From Apostichopus japonicus (taxonomy: Eukaryota > Echinodermata > Holothuroidea > Aspidochirotida > Stichopodidae), in assembly GCF_037975245.1 (NCBI RefSeq), contig NC_092576.1:41732611-41796610 (forward strand): a stretch of DNA of 64,000 nucleotides, read 5' to 3'. The translations under genes were made by a program, and so were the position numbers. Below the pieces are notes generated by a model. That model was given only the letters and a program-made list of their open reading frames with translations, did not search any database and had not been told where the DNA came from. This document shows, one piece after another, positions 1 through 11,640 of the stretch (the first letter of the stretch is position 1; each line of letters opens with the position of its first letter).

Positions 1-1316
1 CAGACAACGCCCGCTTAACCTCATATCGTGATATTTTTGACCCTGAGGTTGTCAAATCGAAACGCATTTTCCTTATAGCAAATCCTGGTTTTGGTAAATC
101 GATATTATTTCTCCAAGCCACTCTTGACTGGTTAAACAAGACGCCACCTCTAAATAATGTCCAGATTTTTGCCCTACTAAAACGTAGTGATGTGACCGGA
201 TGCGGTTCAATCTGTGAAGCAATAAGAAAACAGATGAAAGGTTCCTTTACCAGTGAAGATATCAATGATATTTTAAGCTCTCCTAATGTGAAGTCAGTGA
301 TAGTTTTGGAAGATTTTGATCAATATGATGATAAAAAAATTAGATCTGAAGTTTTAGAAATTATAAATGGTCGCATGTTTTCCGAAGTCAGACTGATCAT
401 TTCGTCGCGATCACTTTGTATACCAACTACTGCTGAGTATGCAAATATTGTTAGACTTCGTCTAAACGGATTTAGCGAAGAAACACAACACCGATACCTT
501 GACAAAATCTGTCCAGGTGACAAAAGTACCGCAACAAAACTTAAAGACACAGTCAAAAAGACTATGTTATTGGACAAATTTTGTCGTATTCCACTTCTTT
601 TTGTCAAGTACATCGACATTGCCAATGATCCGAGCAACAAGACAGTCACTGAATTTCATTCAATTACCGACCTCTTCACGTTTGTGTTAACGTGCTTCTA
701 CAACCACTATTGGAACAAGTTCCCTGGAGGTGGAAAGAAAGAAAGCAAAACCAAGTTTTCTGAACTACACAGATTGTGTTTTGAATCCCTTTATGACACA
801 AGTATTAGGCAAGCTTGGGAAAAGAATAATTTTCTCTCTCGAGTCGACGGAGATTGTTACAAAGAACTAATTTCTGTTGGTATTCTACGTGAAAAGGAGA
901 GTGCCAAGACAGTACATGATCTCAATGTGTGCCAAAAGGAGATCAAATTCTGTCACCACGGCATAGTGCAATGGTATGCTTCAAAATATATATCTGCTTA
1001 TGCAGAAGACAAAACTAATTTTTCGTTGGGACCAGTAATGAAGAAAATTGATCCAGCAAAGTCTCAACTCTTCATTCGATTTTGCTGCGGACTGAGCACA
1101 ATTGCTACAGTAAAGATGTTGAAGTATTTCCAGTCTGAGGGTAAAGTGTTTCAGATATTCCGTATTCTTGAACAGGATAAGGATTTTGAGAAGTTTATCA
1201 AAGAAGCTCAAACATTTTGTGGCCCTTTGGCTATCGTGCTAAAATCAGAAGAGAAAAGATCAGCGGATTTTCAACAGTCTTTATTACTACAGCTTCTGGA
1301 TATAGTTTCAAATAGT
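1..1316 (+). CDS. Gene 1 exon: NACHT NTPase domain (5' partial)
   Basis: Open from base 3 with no stop, so the exon starts left of the window; the in-frame GTG at 192 is not a start. Counting residue 1 at base 3: a P-loop ANPGFGKS at residues 26-33 (Walker A), VIVLEDFD at 99-106 (Walker B acidic cluster), IISSRS at about 132-137 (sensor 1 position), then LNGFSEE and IPLLF, both usual NACHT landmarks. FCHHGIVQWYASKYI near the end matches the NACHT-associated helical motif in which an H precedes an aromatic/AA-K-Y helix. The frame would stop at 1338-1340, but a donor GTAAGA at 1317 ends the exon in phase 0 and joins cleanly to 1827. This is the helicase-like switch of an NLR, not a nuclease or kinase. 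Confidence 0.88.
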
Positions 1317-2052
1317 GTAAGAAGTAATTTTTTTTTTTGAACAGTTAGTACCTCCCAATCATTATGTAAACAAATTCATGCCTGTTCTTCTTCAAATAAA
1401 AATGTTATATTGGCAACATAATTTTCGATACTCCAATTGAACTTTCATTAATCCATGAAGTTTGTAATATCGTTATGTAAACAATTTACATAGTTTCGAC
1501 TATCTAGAAATAAATGAAGGAATACACAAACAATATCGTGTTCATAACATTGTTTACAATTCTTGGTAGACACGTATGTTTAGAACATTTTGACAATATT
1601 TAGCTCTATTTTGTAAATATTTTAAGTTTACTGGTGCCAATACAGCCCCGATGTCTTAAAAACGACCAGTCATTGCAGTCTAGTTATGTAATGGTGCAAA
1701 ATTGCCGGAAATATAAAAAAAACGTCGATTGTATTACTAGCAGTTATAACGTCGTGACTCTTGGACTACAAAAGTTTATGTTTTTATAACAAACTAATTT
1801 TATGTCTTTCATTATTTTGTCGCCAGAAAATTGATCTGCGGCTGTGGCTTCGGCTTGAACACAACTTCAGTGCAATCGAAGAGAATACCTTCAAAATCAT
1901 ACTTAGATCTAATCTTCGTTTGAATATCATTAATAATCTCGAGAAACTAGAGGTGAAAGGAGATAAATCTGAGTTAACTACAGACAACTGTTCAGGCATC
2001 TTGGAGTATTGCACAAAATGTGCCACATTGAAGTCACTGGCGTGAGCATCTA

Positions 2053-2126
<74 letters not shown>

Positions 2127-5017
2127 AATCGATTTCGTTTCGTTAACGTTCAGTTACATATCTAATGTTAGAACCAATTAAAATACATTTTGGGATTTGG
2201 GAGAATGTCTATAAAATTGAAATGTTGGGAAACGGGGACAACTGCAAAAAATCACGAATTGATTTTTTTATTATTACTAATACATAAGCGGAACTGCTGG
2301 TCTGTTTGCACATATCAGTCGTCTTCCATTAACCGTTTTATATGTTCTTTAGTTTTATAGAATACCGGATGCCACGTGAGGTTCAAAATGCTTCGACCCT
2401 TTCGAAACTCCAACAAAGGAATGTGACTGGTAGGAGGAACCATTTTTTTTAACTTGATATGTATTTTGTATAACTGAGCATTAGTAATTTACCAAGTAAA
2501 ACAGAATGTATCTTACATGAATGTTATTACTTTATGAAATTTATAACGATGCTGCTCTTTACAGGATTCTAACATTTTCCGAACATTGAACTGGAATAAT
2601 TTCATAATCACAGTTATCAAACGTTAGAAAGTTACACATAAAGTAGAAGCATGACCCAACGAATACGATATCATAAGTCGAAAGGCATAAAATTGTTCCC
2701 CTTCAATGACACCTGTTTCACTAATGAAACAACGATATGACTGTTAAAGTGATAATCAATAAGGACCGTGTGTTGCGTAATCGTTGTTCAACTTGTCTCA
2801 TTGCATCAGTATATAGTAGTCTGGTTTTATAGGCTCTCGTTACACACTGTGTGGGCCTTATAAGGAAAAAAAAACAAAGAAAATCACATAATTGATTAAA
2901 GTGTCGTATTTAACTAAATACAGTTTAGATATTTATAATGAAAAGAACGCCAACTAGTTCGATCAGTCTAAATTATATAATTATAAAAAATATCAATTTA
3001 ACATTAGTGTAGAACCATGCCAACATTATAAACGAATACATAATCATCATAAGTTACCGACGTATTTCAAACAATTTATTTGCTTTTAGTTTTGTGGAAA
3101 ACAGAGAAATTCAATCATTCCAAACTGGATCTGAAAACTGGTAGATGGAAGGTTAGTCATTTAATCATTCAATTAAACAGTCTCTTCTGTGGTCTAAACG
3201 GGTGATAAAGATGGCATGAATTTTTGTCAGGAAAGCAGTATACTTCAGATATCCTAACTGCCGTTGTTCCGGTTTGGGTAACAATTCGTGCAGAATGTAC
3301 TACCATTGGGTTTACTTTTTTAGGAAAGACGAGTCCTTAATTAATTACTTTTACATTGTACAACGCGTGTGCTCTACTGACGTAGACGTATACACTCGTC
3401 TTATTGAAACTAGAACAGGTTTCATTACATGAAATTCGTACTCAAACCTTACGCATTATATTTTTATGTGTTAAGCCATTATTACATCAAAGGTAACTCA
3501 GCGTTAGATTCTATAATTCCTTCACTCAAAATTGCCTGGTTATGGACATATATTTTAAGTACCTCGGTCACTTATTACCCATATTCTGTTTTTTTTTTCA
3601 AAATTGTTTTTACTTTAAGCATTTATAATTGCAGATAATTCTAACCTAAGTAAACTCCTTTAGATCACAATAATTCAGGTTAACTTTTTACTCATATTTT
3701 GGCATTTCAGAATATCCAAACTAATGAAGAATTACGCAAAAGCGATCATCACATGCTGGTGAGTGTTTGGTCTTTAGTGTTTCCGGGATGTGTTTGAAAA
3801 CAAGATATGAGTTTTAAATTGGACGTGTAACAACACCAATCTATCAGAGAGACCACTTTTAAGAAGGAAATGTGAATAGCTCACCATTGAACTACGTCTT
3901 AGTTCAATTGGCACTGTTCATTTCCAATAAAATTATAAATGGTGTGCTTTATGATGAGATGCAACCGGTTGTTTGTATATGTGTTCGTTCAACAGACATA
4001 TCTGAAGTTAATCATTACTCATTCGGGCTCAAGTCAGTTGAGAGGGGGTATTAATTATGTATGTTAAGTAGTTCCCATCAATGTGTTCTTGCTTCTGCCT
4101 TTATTTATTGATACATTAAGGGTTTCACTTCCTTCCTTGATTTCGTTATTCCTCGTGTATAACGTTAAATGGCCGGGGCCACATTTATTATAACCACCGT
4201 TCTACTATCAGAAACATGTCATATTTGAATATGTCATAGCTTTAAATCTAATTCTTAATTTACTTAGTAAATTTGGCGCATAATATATTAAATCCTAGAA
4301 AAATTGCTCCAACAGAGAATATTATCACTTACATAATCTCAAGTTAAAAGGTTATCTATGTTCAATCGAATACATACCATAATACAAATTCATATGCAAG
4401 TAGAAATGAATTGAAACTTAACGGAATGTAGTGTTCTTGAACTTCTTAGATTAGCCTTAGAACAAATTTATATTCTATATAATTATCAGATTGAATACTT
4501 GGACGGGATCATTTCTGAAGACGAGCTGAAGAGAAAATGGTCAGTTTTTTTGTTGTAAAACAGTGAATAAACATGACACTTACATTCAGAAAGTGATTCT
4601 TTAAAGTAGCTGTTTTTTACCTTTGTACATCTAGGAAAACTGAAGAAGTAAATGGATTGGAAGAAGGTGTTTGCATAATACTCAATGTTCTTTTATTATA
4701 AGTTGATAAGGTTTCCAACTTATTGCCATGTCGAAAATTCATCGATAATTCATCGGAAAATTTCATTAGGATGTCTTTGTTTTAAGTTCCATATCTTCAT
4801 CATAAATAAGACTAACTAATAATTAATCTCATTGTATTTGTTTCATTTCTTTTGTTTTACAGGCCACGACGTATTGTGTGACATATTAACTTTGTATCTT
4901 GAAAGTGCTGCAGCGTATAATGCTATCCCATTTCTTTTCTGCCCAGTAGTTCAAGAACGACATAGTTATTCGTTTCTTACCTTTATTTTATATACTGTAA
5001 ATTACTTTTATTATTAA
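1..5017 (+). CDS. NLR-like NACHT-LRR gene, 3' part (8-exon model)
   Basis: Gene-level model of an NLR-like protein whose 5' part lies left of the window. Exons: 1-1316, 1827-2041, 2353-2429, 3090-3151, 3711-3758, 4490-4539, 4635-4666, 4863-5017. Every junction has GT/AG borders, and the phases chain without a stop (0,2,1,0,0,2,1). NACHT proteins are STAND ATPases that oligomerise after ligand sensing, usually in the cytosol. The large first exon carries the NTPase; exons 2-4 match the 209/77/56-89 bp LRR cassette exons of the minus-strand genes in this window. The last four small exons form a C-terminal tail I do not recognise. I judge the NACHT call near certain, exons 2-4 good, and the tail moderate. 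The gene faces gene 2 tail to tail. Confidence 0.8.
1827..2041 (+). CDS. Gene 1 exon: LRR-cassette exon type 1
   Basis: Acceptor TTTTGTCGCCAG precedes and donor GTGAGC follows. Phase 0 in, phase 2 out, 215 bp. The encoded segment ends GILEYCTKCATLKSL, matching the GIL.Y...C..LK.L ends of the minus-strand exons at 32948-33144, 21365-21573 and 63085-63293. The split codon completes the first LRR strand in the next exon. A pure TA microsatellite begins 12 bp after the donor. Confidence 0.8.
2054..2124. repeat. (TA)n microsatellite
   Basis: About 71 bp of uninterrupted TA immediately after the splice donor at 2042 of gene 1. Length is probably polymorphic. Confidence 0.97.
2353..2429 (+). CDS. 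Gene 1 exon: 77 bp LRR exon type 2
   Basis: Acceptor ATGTTCTTTAG, donor GTAGGA, phase 2 in and 1 out, exactly 77 bp as in all other type 2 exons here. It continues the previous exon as LKSLA-FIEYRMPREV, the LxxLxLxxCxLPxxI-like LRR strand with Y in place of C. Confidence 0.7.
3090..3151 (+). CDS. Gene 1 exon: LRR-cassette exon type 3
   Basis: Acceptor TATTTGCTTTTAG, donor GTTAGT, phase 1 in and 0 out, 62 bp. It ends KLDLKTGRWK, matching YLDLKSGQWRK (23950-24005) and YKLDLDSGRWE (13317-13387) in the minus-strand genes. Confidence 0.72.
3711..3758 (+). CDS. Gene 1 tail exon (48 bp)
   Basis: Acceptor TTTGGCATTTCAG, donor GTGAGT, phase 0-0, 16 codons (NIQTNEELRKSDHHML). It replaces the 120 bp phase 0-0 exon of the full cassette. 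No domain recognised; charged, probably helical. Confidence 0.5.
4490..4539 (+). CDS. Gene 1 tail exon (50 bp)
   Basis: Acceptor TATATAATTATCAG, donor GTCAGT (weak), phase 0 in and 2 out. Encodes a short acidic segment ending SEDELKRKW. Supported only by splice borders and phase. Confidence 0.45.
4635..4666 (+). CDS. Gene 1 tail exon (32 bp)
   Basis: Acceptor GTACATCTAG, donor GTGTTT, phase 2 in and 1 out; encodes KTEEVNGLEE. Very short; it rests on phase continuity with its neighbours. Confidence 0.4.
4863..5017 (+). CDS. Gene 1 terminal exon
   Basis: Acceptor TTTTGTTTTACAG after a pyrimidine-rich tract; phase 1 in; open for 51 codons to TAA at 5015-5017. Encodes a hydrophobic C-terminus (starts HDVLCDILTLYLES, ends TVNYFYY). 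No domain recognised. A poly(A) signal lies about 290 bp downstream. Confidence 0.45.
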
Positions 5018-5309
5018 ATTTGCGCGAATCCAGTTTAACCAAGCAAAAAAAATGGCATATGTAATTAATTTGACTTTCTTATGTTGGAAATCTTCACTTA
5101 TTGATTTTTGTGTGTGGATGTAGTGAAAATGCAGCCATATCTTAGTTACGTGATACACCCAACATTGCCTTATATCGTTAATGTTCTAATGTTTCTAATG
5201 TCCGCAAACCTGTACATTACCAAACTATAAACATGATATATTTCTTTATGGTGAGTCATATTGTTGTTATATTAGTTGTAATGTTTGAAGTGGAATCTTG
5301 TTCATTTTT

Positions 5310-5315
5310 AATAAA
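5310..5315 (+). terminator. Poly(A) signal AATAAA
   Basis: First strong AATAAA after the gene 1 stop, in an A/T-rich stretch; candidate 3' end of gene 1. Confidence 0.4.
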
Positions 5316-6589
5316 AAATCAAAATAATATTACAATTCAAATAAGAACTACTTTTGAATTATTTCCTGAATCCAACCCACGTTCTTGTAAACTACAATAT
5401 TAACACGTGCGTAATACTCCCTGAATGACAGTTATAGAAAGCCTAAAATACACATTGACTCAAGTAGAATTACTGTAGTGGTCCGGACTTAGGTCTGTGA
5501 CACGAAGGTATCGTTCTTACCTTCGTATGATGAGTTTTCAAAAAAGATACATTTGGTGTGAAGTGGATTTTTTTGTGGGAATATTGCTGTCAAAATACGC
5601 ATGGAACCTAAAAAGAAGTTGAATTAGCCTCAATATAAGCTAGAAGACAAAAAAGGAACCGAATGGAATATTTCACAACCTCCACTTACGGGAGCTAATG
5701 CAACAATCACATGACAAGAAACATATCGACTAAATGATAACGTTCTCGACTCTGAGAATAGCATTACTCTGCGAATTGTTCAACGTTATAACATTGTATT
5801 TCCTTAACCAATCTTCAACTAACGTCGCAAAATGGTAAATAGAGATGATCAGACGGTCCACATCATTACACCATACTTCATCAAAATAAATACTGTCGTA
5901 AGTAATTAAGGGATTCAGCAAGGTCGTAGCCTACGGGGGATGGGGGAAGGGAGTGACAACAGCCCTGAGATTTTCACTTCAACAAAGAAAGTAGACGTAT
6001 GATTATGTGAACGCGAAATGTACATATCATTTGTTCCGATTTATTAGTAAGTAGAGTGCAATTTCAAGATTCTAGGCACATACTTCAGGAATGGCGTTCA
6101 AAAGCAACAAGGTTAATTTTAACCGCTCATCACGTATCTGCAAGATCGCGGATGCCATTACCGTGTTTTTTTTTAAATAAATTTCTAATTTTTGGGATCT
6201 CAAAATAACAAATGTTAAGATGCAACTTTACAAGGCATTGGTTGTGCCATCTCCGGTAATCTGGGAGGTTTTCAAAATGTTTCCTGCTAAGCTACGCGCC
6301 AGCGATGTTGGCGCTCCGATTAGATAGTGTCATTGTGGTCCCTTTTTTTGAAAATGCCCACCCCCCTGCCCACACTCAAATATTTTTTAAAAAAGGCTCT
6401 GGTATATGCGCACATCAAAAAGTATCACTATATAACATTTTTTGTTTTCGATGTTCCTAAACTGCCCCTTCCCATCCCGGTAGGGTTTTTCGCAGGCTGC
6501 GGTCCTGAAACAACACAAGTATTGGGCAGTTCGACAAATGAGATCACGTCTTGAGAACTGTATACCGCTGTTTTTTAAATGAGTGACGT
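5316..6589. other. Intergenic, no gene seen
   Basis: Between the converging genes 1 and 2. It contains a short perfect hairpin (ACGAAGGTA 5502-5510 with TACCTTCGT 5518-5526) and one copy of a dispersed repeat (5925-6175). No open frame looks coding. Confidence 0.6.
5925..6175 (+). repeat. Dispersed repeat family, copy i
   Basis: Shares ordered blocks with 16600-16915, 54865-55150 and 56340-56580: a G/C tract, GAG.TTTTCACTTC, GTAGAC.TATGAT, a TTCTAGGCAC-like block, GGAATGGC, CTCATCACGTAT, GAT.CCGTG. All four copies have the same orientation. Probably an old transposon fragment; class unknown. Confidence 0.6.
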
Positions 6590-6995
6590 CAGATATAAAA
6601 CACTTCTGATTTTATTTCCAATGTTACGGATTGCCGGCATAAAACTCTTGCAGATCATATCGATCGGCTTAGACATGGAAAGTGAAAAATCCATCTGGAC
6701 ACGAACATTCCTTACTTGCCCAGATGTATTGACAATAGAATGATCAATAGTGATGGCAGGAGCAGGAAGATAATCCTTTGCAAAGTTTTGAACAACAGTG
6801 TACAAATTCAGTCTTGGAGTCGTTTAGAGCAAGATTATTTGAGCGACACCAGGATTTAACATCTCTGAAGCATGGTTGCATTTTTTTCAATGACCAGCTG
6901 ACAATCAGCCGGATGAAAGGTCAAGAGCAACTGTGTGTCATCTGCATCGACCATACAGCTAACACCAGGGGCAGCAATTATATAGCTTGCAAGGG
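6590..6995 (-). mobile_element. CR1-like non-LTR retrotransposon fragment (RT)
   Basis: The minus strand encodes a degraded reverse transcriptase C-terminal part: DADDTQLLLTFHPADCQLV (the usual Y/F-ADD catalytic motif has D for its aromatic), then MDFSLSMSKPIDMICKSF. Frames are broken. The better copy in block A2 (42864-43790) continues about 570 bp further, so this fragment is cut at its 3' side near 6590, exactly where A1/A2 homology ends. Confidence 0.75.
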
Positions 6996-9900
6996 GCGCT
7001 AAAAAGGGTAGAACGTGACAGACCCCTGGGGTACTCAAAGCTGGACTTGACATTTTTAATGACCACTGAATGTCTAGTGGGGTGGATGAGGAGGCGGGGA
7101 GGGGGAGGAGGGAACGACGAATCAATGGACTAGAAGGATATACGTTGCATAACGGTAGCACACCGCCTTCACCCCCATGAATGCTACACCTGTGAAACTA
7201 TACAAAATGCTTTCATTGCATGACGTAAGGGTCAAGTTATTTGTGTGTTGACACGTGGTTTAGCTAGTTAAATGAACAAATTCACTGTCTCTCAAACGGT
7301 CACACATCTTAGTAACAACACTTATAGCAATATACTGTTTTACTGAACGACACGACTTTTACAACCAGTTAGGAAGCACACAGGTGAGATGAGCAGGGGG
7401 TGGGGAAAATACAAAATCTCTCCTTTTCTGAAGTAATGCACACATACTACACTAAATAAGAGAACGAACGAGGTAGGCCTAGTGAAGAAAGCCCCTTCAC
7501 GTCACATGGGGGATTGGTGGAGGAGGGTTGTTTCATGTTCCCATTACAATTTTTAATGACATTTTACACTTCACATTTAACTTCTTAAAGACACATAACA
7601 TAGGCTTAGGAATTTGGCTGGGAACACAGATATAACTTTAACCGCCCCCCCCCCCTCCAACAATAATTTGAGGATGAAAATGTGTCAACATGTTTATACA
7701 TAGCCATAGATGTAATGGTATAGCCAAGTTATGTTTATTTTTGATATAGCACAATTTAATTTGTATCTAATCCCAAAGCCCAAAAAGAAAACTTTCACAA
7801 AGGGAGGGGAACCCCTTCCACTGAAACCTCTCCCCACACGACGACTATCCAATAAAGCTACATGTGTGATAAATATTGGATACGTCAATGCCCTCTCCCT
7901 CAAAATATTGATAACACTTTACGTTTGTACTAACAAACTAGTTCGTACCTCCACGTGCGACGATATGGAAGGTAAGTTACCATAGTTATTCTTACGTGTA
8001 AGATATGTATTGTCAGCTACGTCATAAGAGTGAATCATAATTCATGACTTATTAATATATATATATAACATCCCTTACCGATGAATGCCTTAAAAGCTCC
8101 CTCACGATATCGTGTCAACAAAGTGTTAATAAAATTAATAACAACTTCACAGATGATTTACTTTACTTTTATTCAAAGTTTGACGTACAATGAAACACTG
8201 TCGTTGGTGGAATAAAGTTTGCACATATAACCATCACATGTTCACTTTCCACCAATTAGAGTAGCATGATACTTAATTTTGGCTATCCCTAAATATGACA
8301 GCCGATCATATAATATCCTAAGAAGCGGTTCTAGGAAACCAGTTAAAGCCAAAGGTAAGTGAAATTTACAGGAAAGGCTATAATACAAATCACATGCAAT
8401 CACATAGTAATATTTGTATCAATTGCTGTTAAATGTTACTACGCAACCAAGAATGGCTATGTTACAGAAGCGTTGATGTTCCCATAAACCCCACACAACA
8501 ATTGCATTTCTTAATTTTAAGTATAAATATGCTTAATACATAAAAATATAAAAACAAAACTTTATGTTAAAGTCTCAATACCTGACTTGATGATGAATTT
8601 AGGAAAAAACACTTCCGAAGTAGATTCAATGTTGTTATTCTACATGCTCTCTAACTATTTAGCACATATTATCATGGCTAAATACTTCTAAGAGGCGTTA
8701 GACCTTCTCTTTATGGGCAATTTGACCATCCAGCCGTTGGAGAAGAATATTCTGACGATGAAATTCTGAAATTCTGATACGGTTAGCCGCATAGTTGCAC
8801 ACTATGTATTGTTTATGTAGAACAATTGGTATATATAGACTTACCGTTACGCGTGGCTACCATTGTATTACAGAATACATTTGTTTGTTTGGAGGGGGGA
8901 AAATCAGTCATATTCCTCACATTCAAACATCAAATTATATTTTACTTATGAAATAACATGTCTTGAACTCATCAAACTATCAAAAGTCCAGCAAATTTCA
9001 TCAAAATAATTTCAAATGGGCAAAAAAAGTACATTGTTTGTATCATAACCTCATTTGCATATTTACATATCTAATTAGCTTAATTATAAAAAAAAATTAA
9101 AAAAATTAAAACCTCATTTCAATACCTATCTGTCAATACTAGGGTCCCTATTGACAAAAATGAAAAGATTTTAAGTAATTACAATGTGTAAATATTTTCC
9201 CACAGGGGTCAATGATATGGGGGGGGGGGGACATGGTATATAAGGAGTTAATAGAGAAAAGCTGTCGCAATCGAAAAAAAAGACATTTTTTGCTACCCTT
9301 ATGGCGAGAACGATATACCGTAAACTCACTGCGACCGCCGATGTCAGCATGTTTATTACACTAGCCTAACTGTCGTGAACAAAACAGAGAGGTTTGACTT
9401 GCGCATGATCTGGTAACATTTTGATTGAAGTTTGTAAAATCTACAGACTCGTTAAAGGTCTGTCGAATGTTGTTCAGCTCAAAACTTGTAACTACAGATA
9501 ACTCAATATAAAAAGGAAGAATATTGATATAAAACTTGCATATAACGGTATCATTTTCACTGCGCTTTTAGTACAGTAAGCTGGAAAGGTCGAATTTTAA
9601 ATTTGGCAAACAAGTTATGATACTTTAACAATGCTTATTAATTTGTCCGAATTACAACATACTTCTAGTTTCCCAAGAGATGAGAAGACATGCGTCAGTG
9701 TGGACATTCGATGACACAATTAAATCTACATATCCTCTCTACCATATGCATTATCTCCATTCACTTACTCACACTATCCATAACCACTCACGCATCGATT
9801 CTTGTTATTGAATCACTGTATTTATGTACCTCTAAATTAATTACCACGGAGGTAAACTGCATAAAGACTGTTGGATCAGTGTTCATTCTTTCAATATTCC

Positions 9901-10334
9901 TGGTTTCATGATGGGTGGTGTTTGTACTTATGTGACACCAGCAGTTACACATTGGAAACGTGAAAGTACCGTCTTTCCAATACTACCACGTACCGTAGCT
10001 TTGTCTACAGTGATACGTAACCTTTTTTCAAACTATACCTATGTCACAATGTGAAATCTCAAAACCAAGGCAGACAAACTCATCAATATTCCATTTCTTT
10101 GTAATTACTCCATCAAGTACAATTTGATGAAAATGTTTTTTTGTTTTTTTCAAATAATATTTTCATCTTTCGGGGATAACTTATTGATAAGCATAAATGG
10201 TTCCTTCTTTATAATTGGCAGAAGACATATCCATGAAGTGATACAAGAAGAAATTGCTTAACAAAATAAATAAATTTGAAAATCTCAGCATAAAATCGAG
10301 TGAGTTAAAAACAAGTATGAAGATTTAAACTGAA
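6996..10334. other. Duplicated non-coding flank in A1
   Basis: Collinear with 43790-47300 in A2. Open frames such as the one ending in a GTAAGT-like site near 7975 differ by out-of-frame indels between copies, so I do not call them genes. A1 has about 570 bp (8660-9240) that A2 lacks; A2 has about 540 bp (44255-44795) that A1 lacks at about 7420. Confidence 0.6.
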
Positions 10335-10709
10335 CTACATAACTAAAAGTCTCCTAAGCAAGAAATGTAAACAAATATGGACACATAGTATATGAAAACA
10401 GCGATGGTGTTTAAAGCAAAGTAAAAGATTTAAAGAGGACGATGGCCAATGTTGTAACAACGTCACAATTATATATAGAGACCCGAATTCCCTTTGAAGT
10501 TTCCCAGTACACTCCCAACTTGTTTTCTGTAAACCTCGGATAAGCAATTTTCGATGAACTGAGTGGTGTATAATTACTCCAGCGGGATCAGAACAGGTTG
10601 TCTTCAGGAACATGTACTTGCATAATTCCTCTACCACGATCCAGCCTTCTACATGACAAAGAAGAATAAAAATCATGCAAACAGAATGCTTGTTATTAGG
10701 CCTAGTCAT
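10335..10709 (-). CDS. Conserved open frame near gene 2 3' end (uncertain exon)
   Basis: An open frame of 124 codons, preceded by a strong acceptor-like tract (TTATTCTTCTTTGTCATGTAG). Its middle (TTCSDPAGVIIHHSVHR) is kept in the A2 copy at 47305-47607 with several replacements, while upstream A2 carries a frameshift. The C-S-x-GVIIH stretch resembles CSVGLIIHRD of the 120 bp cassette exon (23044-23163), so it may be the fourth exon of the last cassette. I could not find a phase-correct junction to exon 13317-13387. It may be a decayed exon. Confidence 0.3.
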   Translation of the reverse strand: MTRPNNKHSVCMIFILLCHVEGWIVVEELCKYMFLKTTCSDPAGVIIHHSVHRKLLIRGLQKTSWECTGKLQREFGSLYIIVTLLQHWPSSSLNLLLCFKHHRCFHILCVHICLHFLLRRLLVM

Positions 10710-11640
10710 TTACGTTATTTTTGTTTCATTTTCTTGTTCAGGGCGGGGATAATAATTTTTTTTTCAGAATTGTTTAAATATTATTATACTTTTTAAATAT
10801 ATGGATGTATAAGAGTGGAATTTTAATAAAACGGAATAATTTTTACTAATAAGTTACTGCTTTTTCTCCTCTAAACATTAAAACTTGTTCAATCAGAATG
10901 CGTGGATATTAGGCCTAGTAAGTTTACAATGTTTGTTTTGGCGATGCGGGAGGGGGACTTGGATAATCATTACTGTTAGGTATTTAGATGTATATGGGTG
11001 GGAATGATAATTAAAAGCATTCGATCCTTACCATAAATGATAAACATAATATTTAGTATGGAATGTATTAATTTAATGTGATATTTCTGCTGGATGATTA
11101 ATTATTCTTGTTTGCTAAACTACTTTCAGTTGCTCATCAGATAATTATAGATATATGTGTTTATTTTAAATATAACTTAAGTAGCTGAATGCTTAATTGT
11201 CTGTTATAGATATATGATTGATTACTATCACTTTACCCCACTCATTGGATGATTATAAGTTCGTGTTCAGTTTGCCATTTAAACCAATATGTTAATAATT
11301 GTTTCGTTATGTTTGTTTCTCTTCATGACATTAAACCCCTCACTGTTAGGTATGTAATAAAAATTATACTAATACCTCATCACTTCACCACGGTGACTGT
11401 TACTATAGTACACTTTATAGTATATCCATTTAATGGCTTGTAACATACATTTACTACATTGGAACTTGAATGGGGCTTGTGGAATGAGTTACACTTTACT
11501 TTTCAAATATTTTTATACATATTATGTCAACCCAATCCATTTTATAGCATATTTAAAAATGATTGCTTACTACATACTTTAAACCAACCATTTCAATGTT
11601 AAGTAATATTTGATAAGTTCATTTTAATCAACCCACTGCA
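10710..11640. other. Gene 2 3' intron or flank, no feature
   Basis: AT-rich, collinear with 47640-49000 in A2. Nothing coding is seen. Confidence 0.5.

Noticed and set aside
192-1340. A protein starting at 192 and ending in a poly-T-coded FFF at 1340
   Set aside because: The frame is open upstream to base 3 with the P-loop there, and a good donor at 1317 removes the last codons.
7694-7985. Overlapping open frames on both strands, repeated at 45068-45356
   Set aside because: The two copies differ by out-of-frame changes and no domain is visible; treated as duplicated non-coding DNA.
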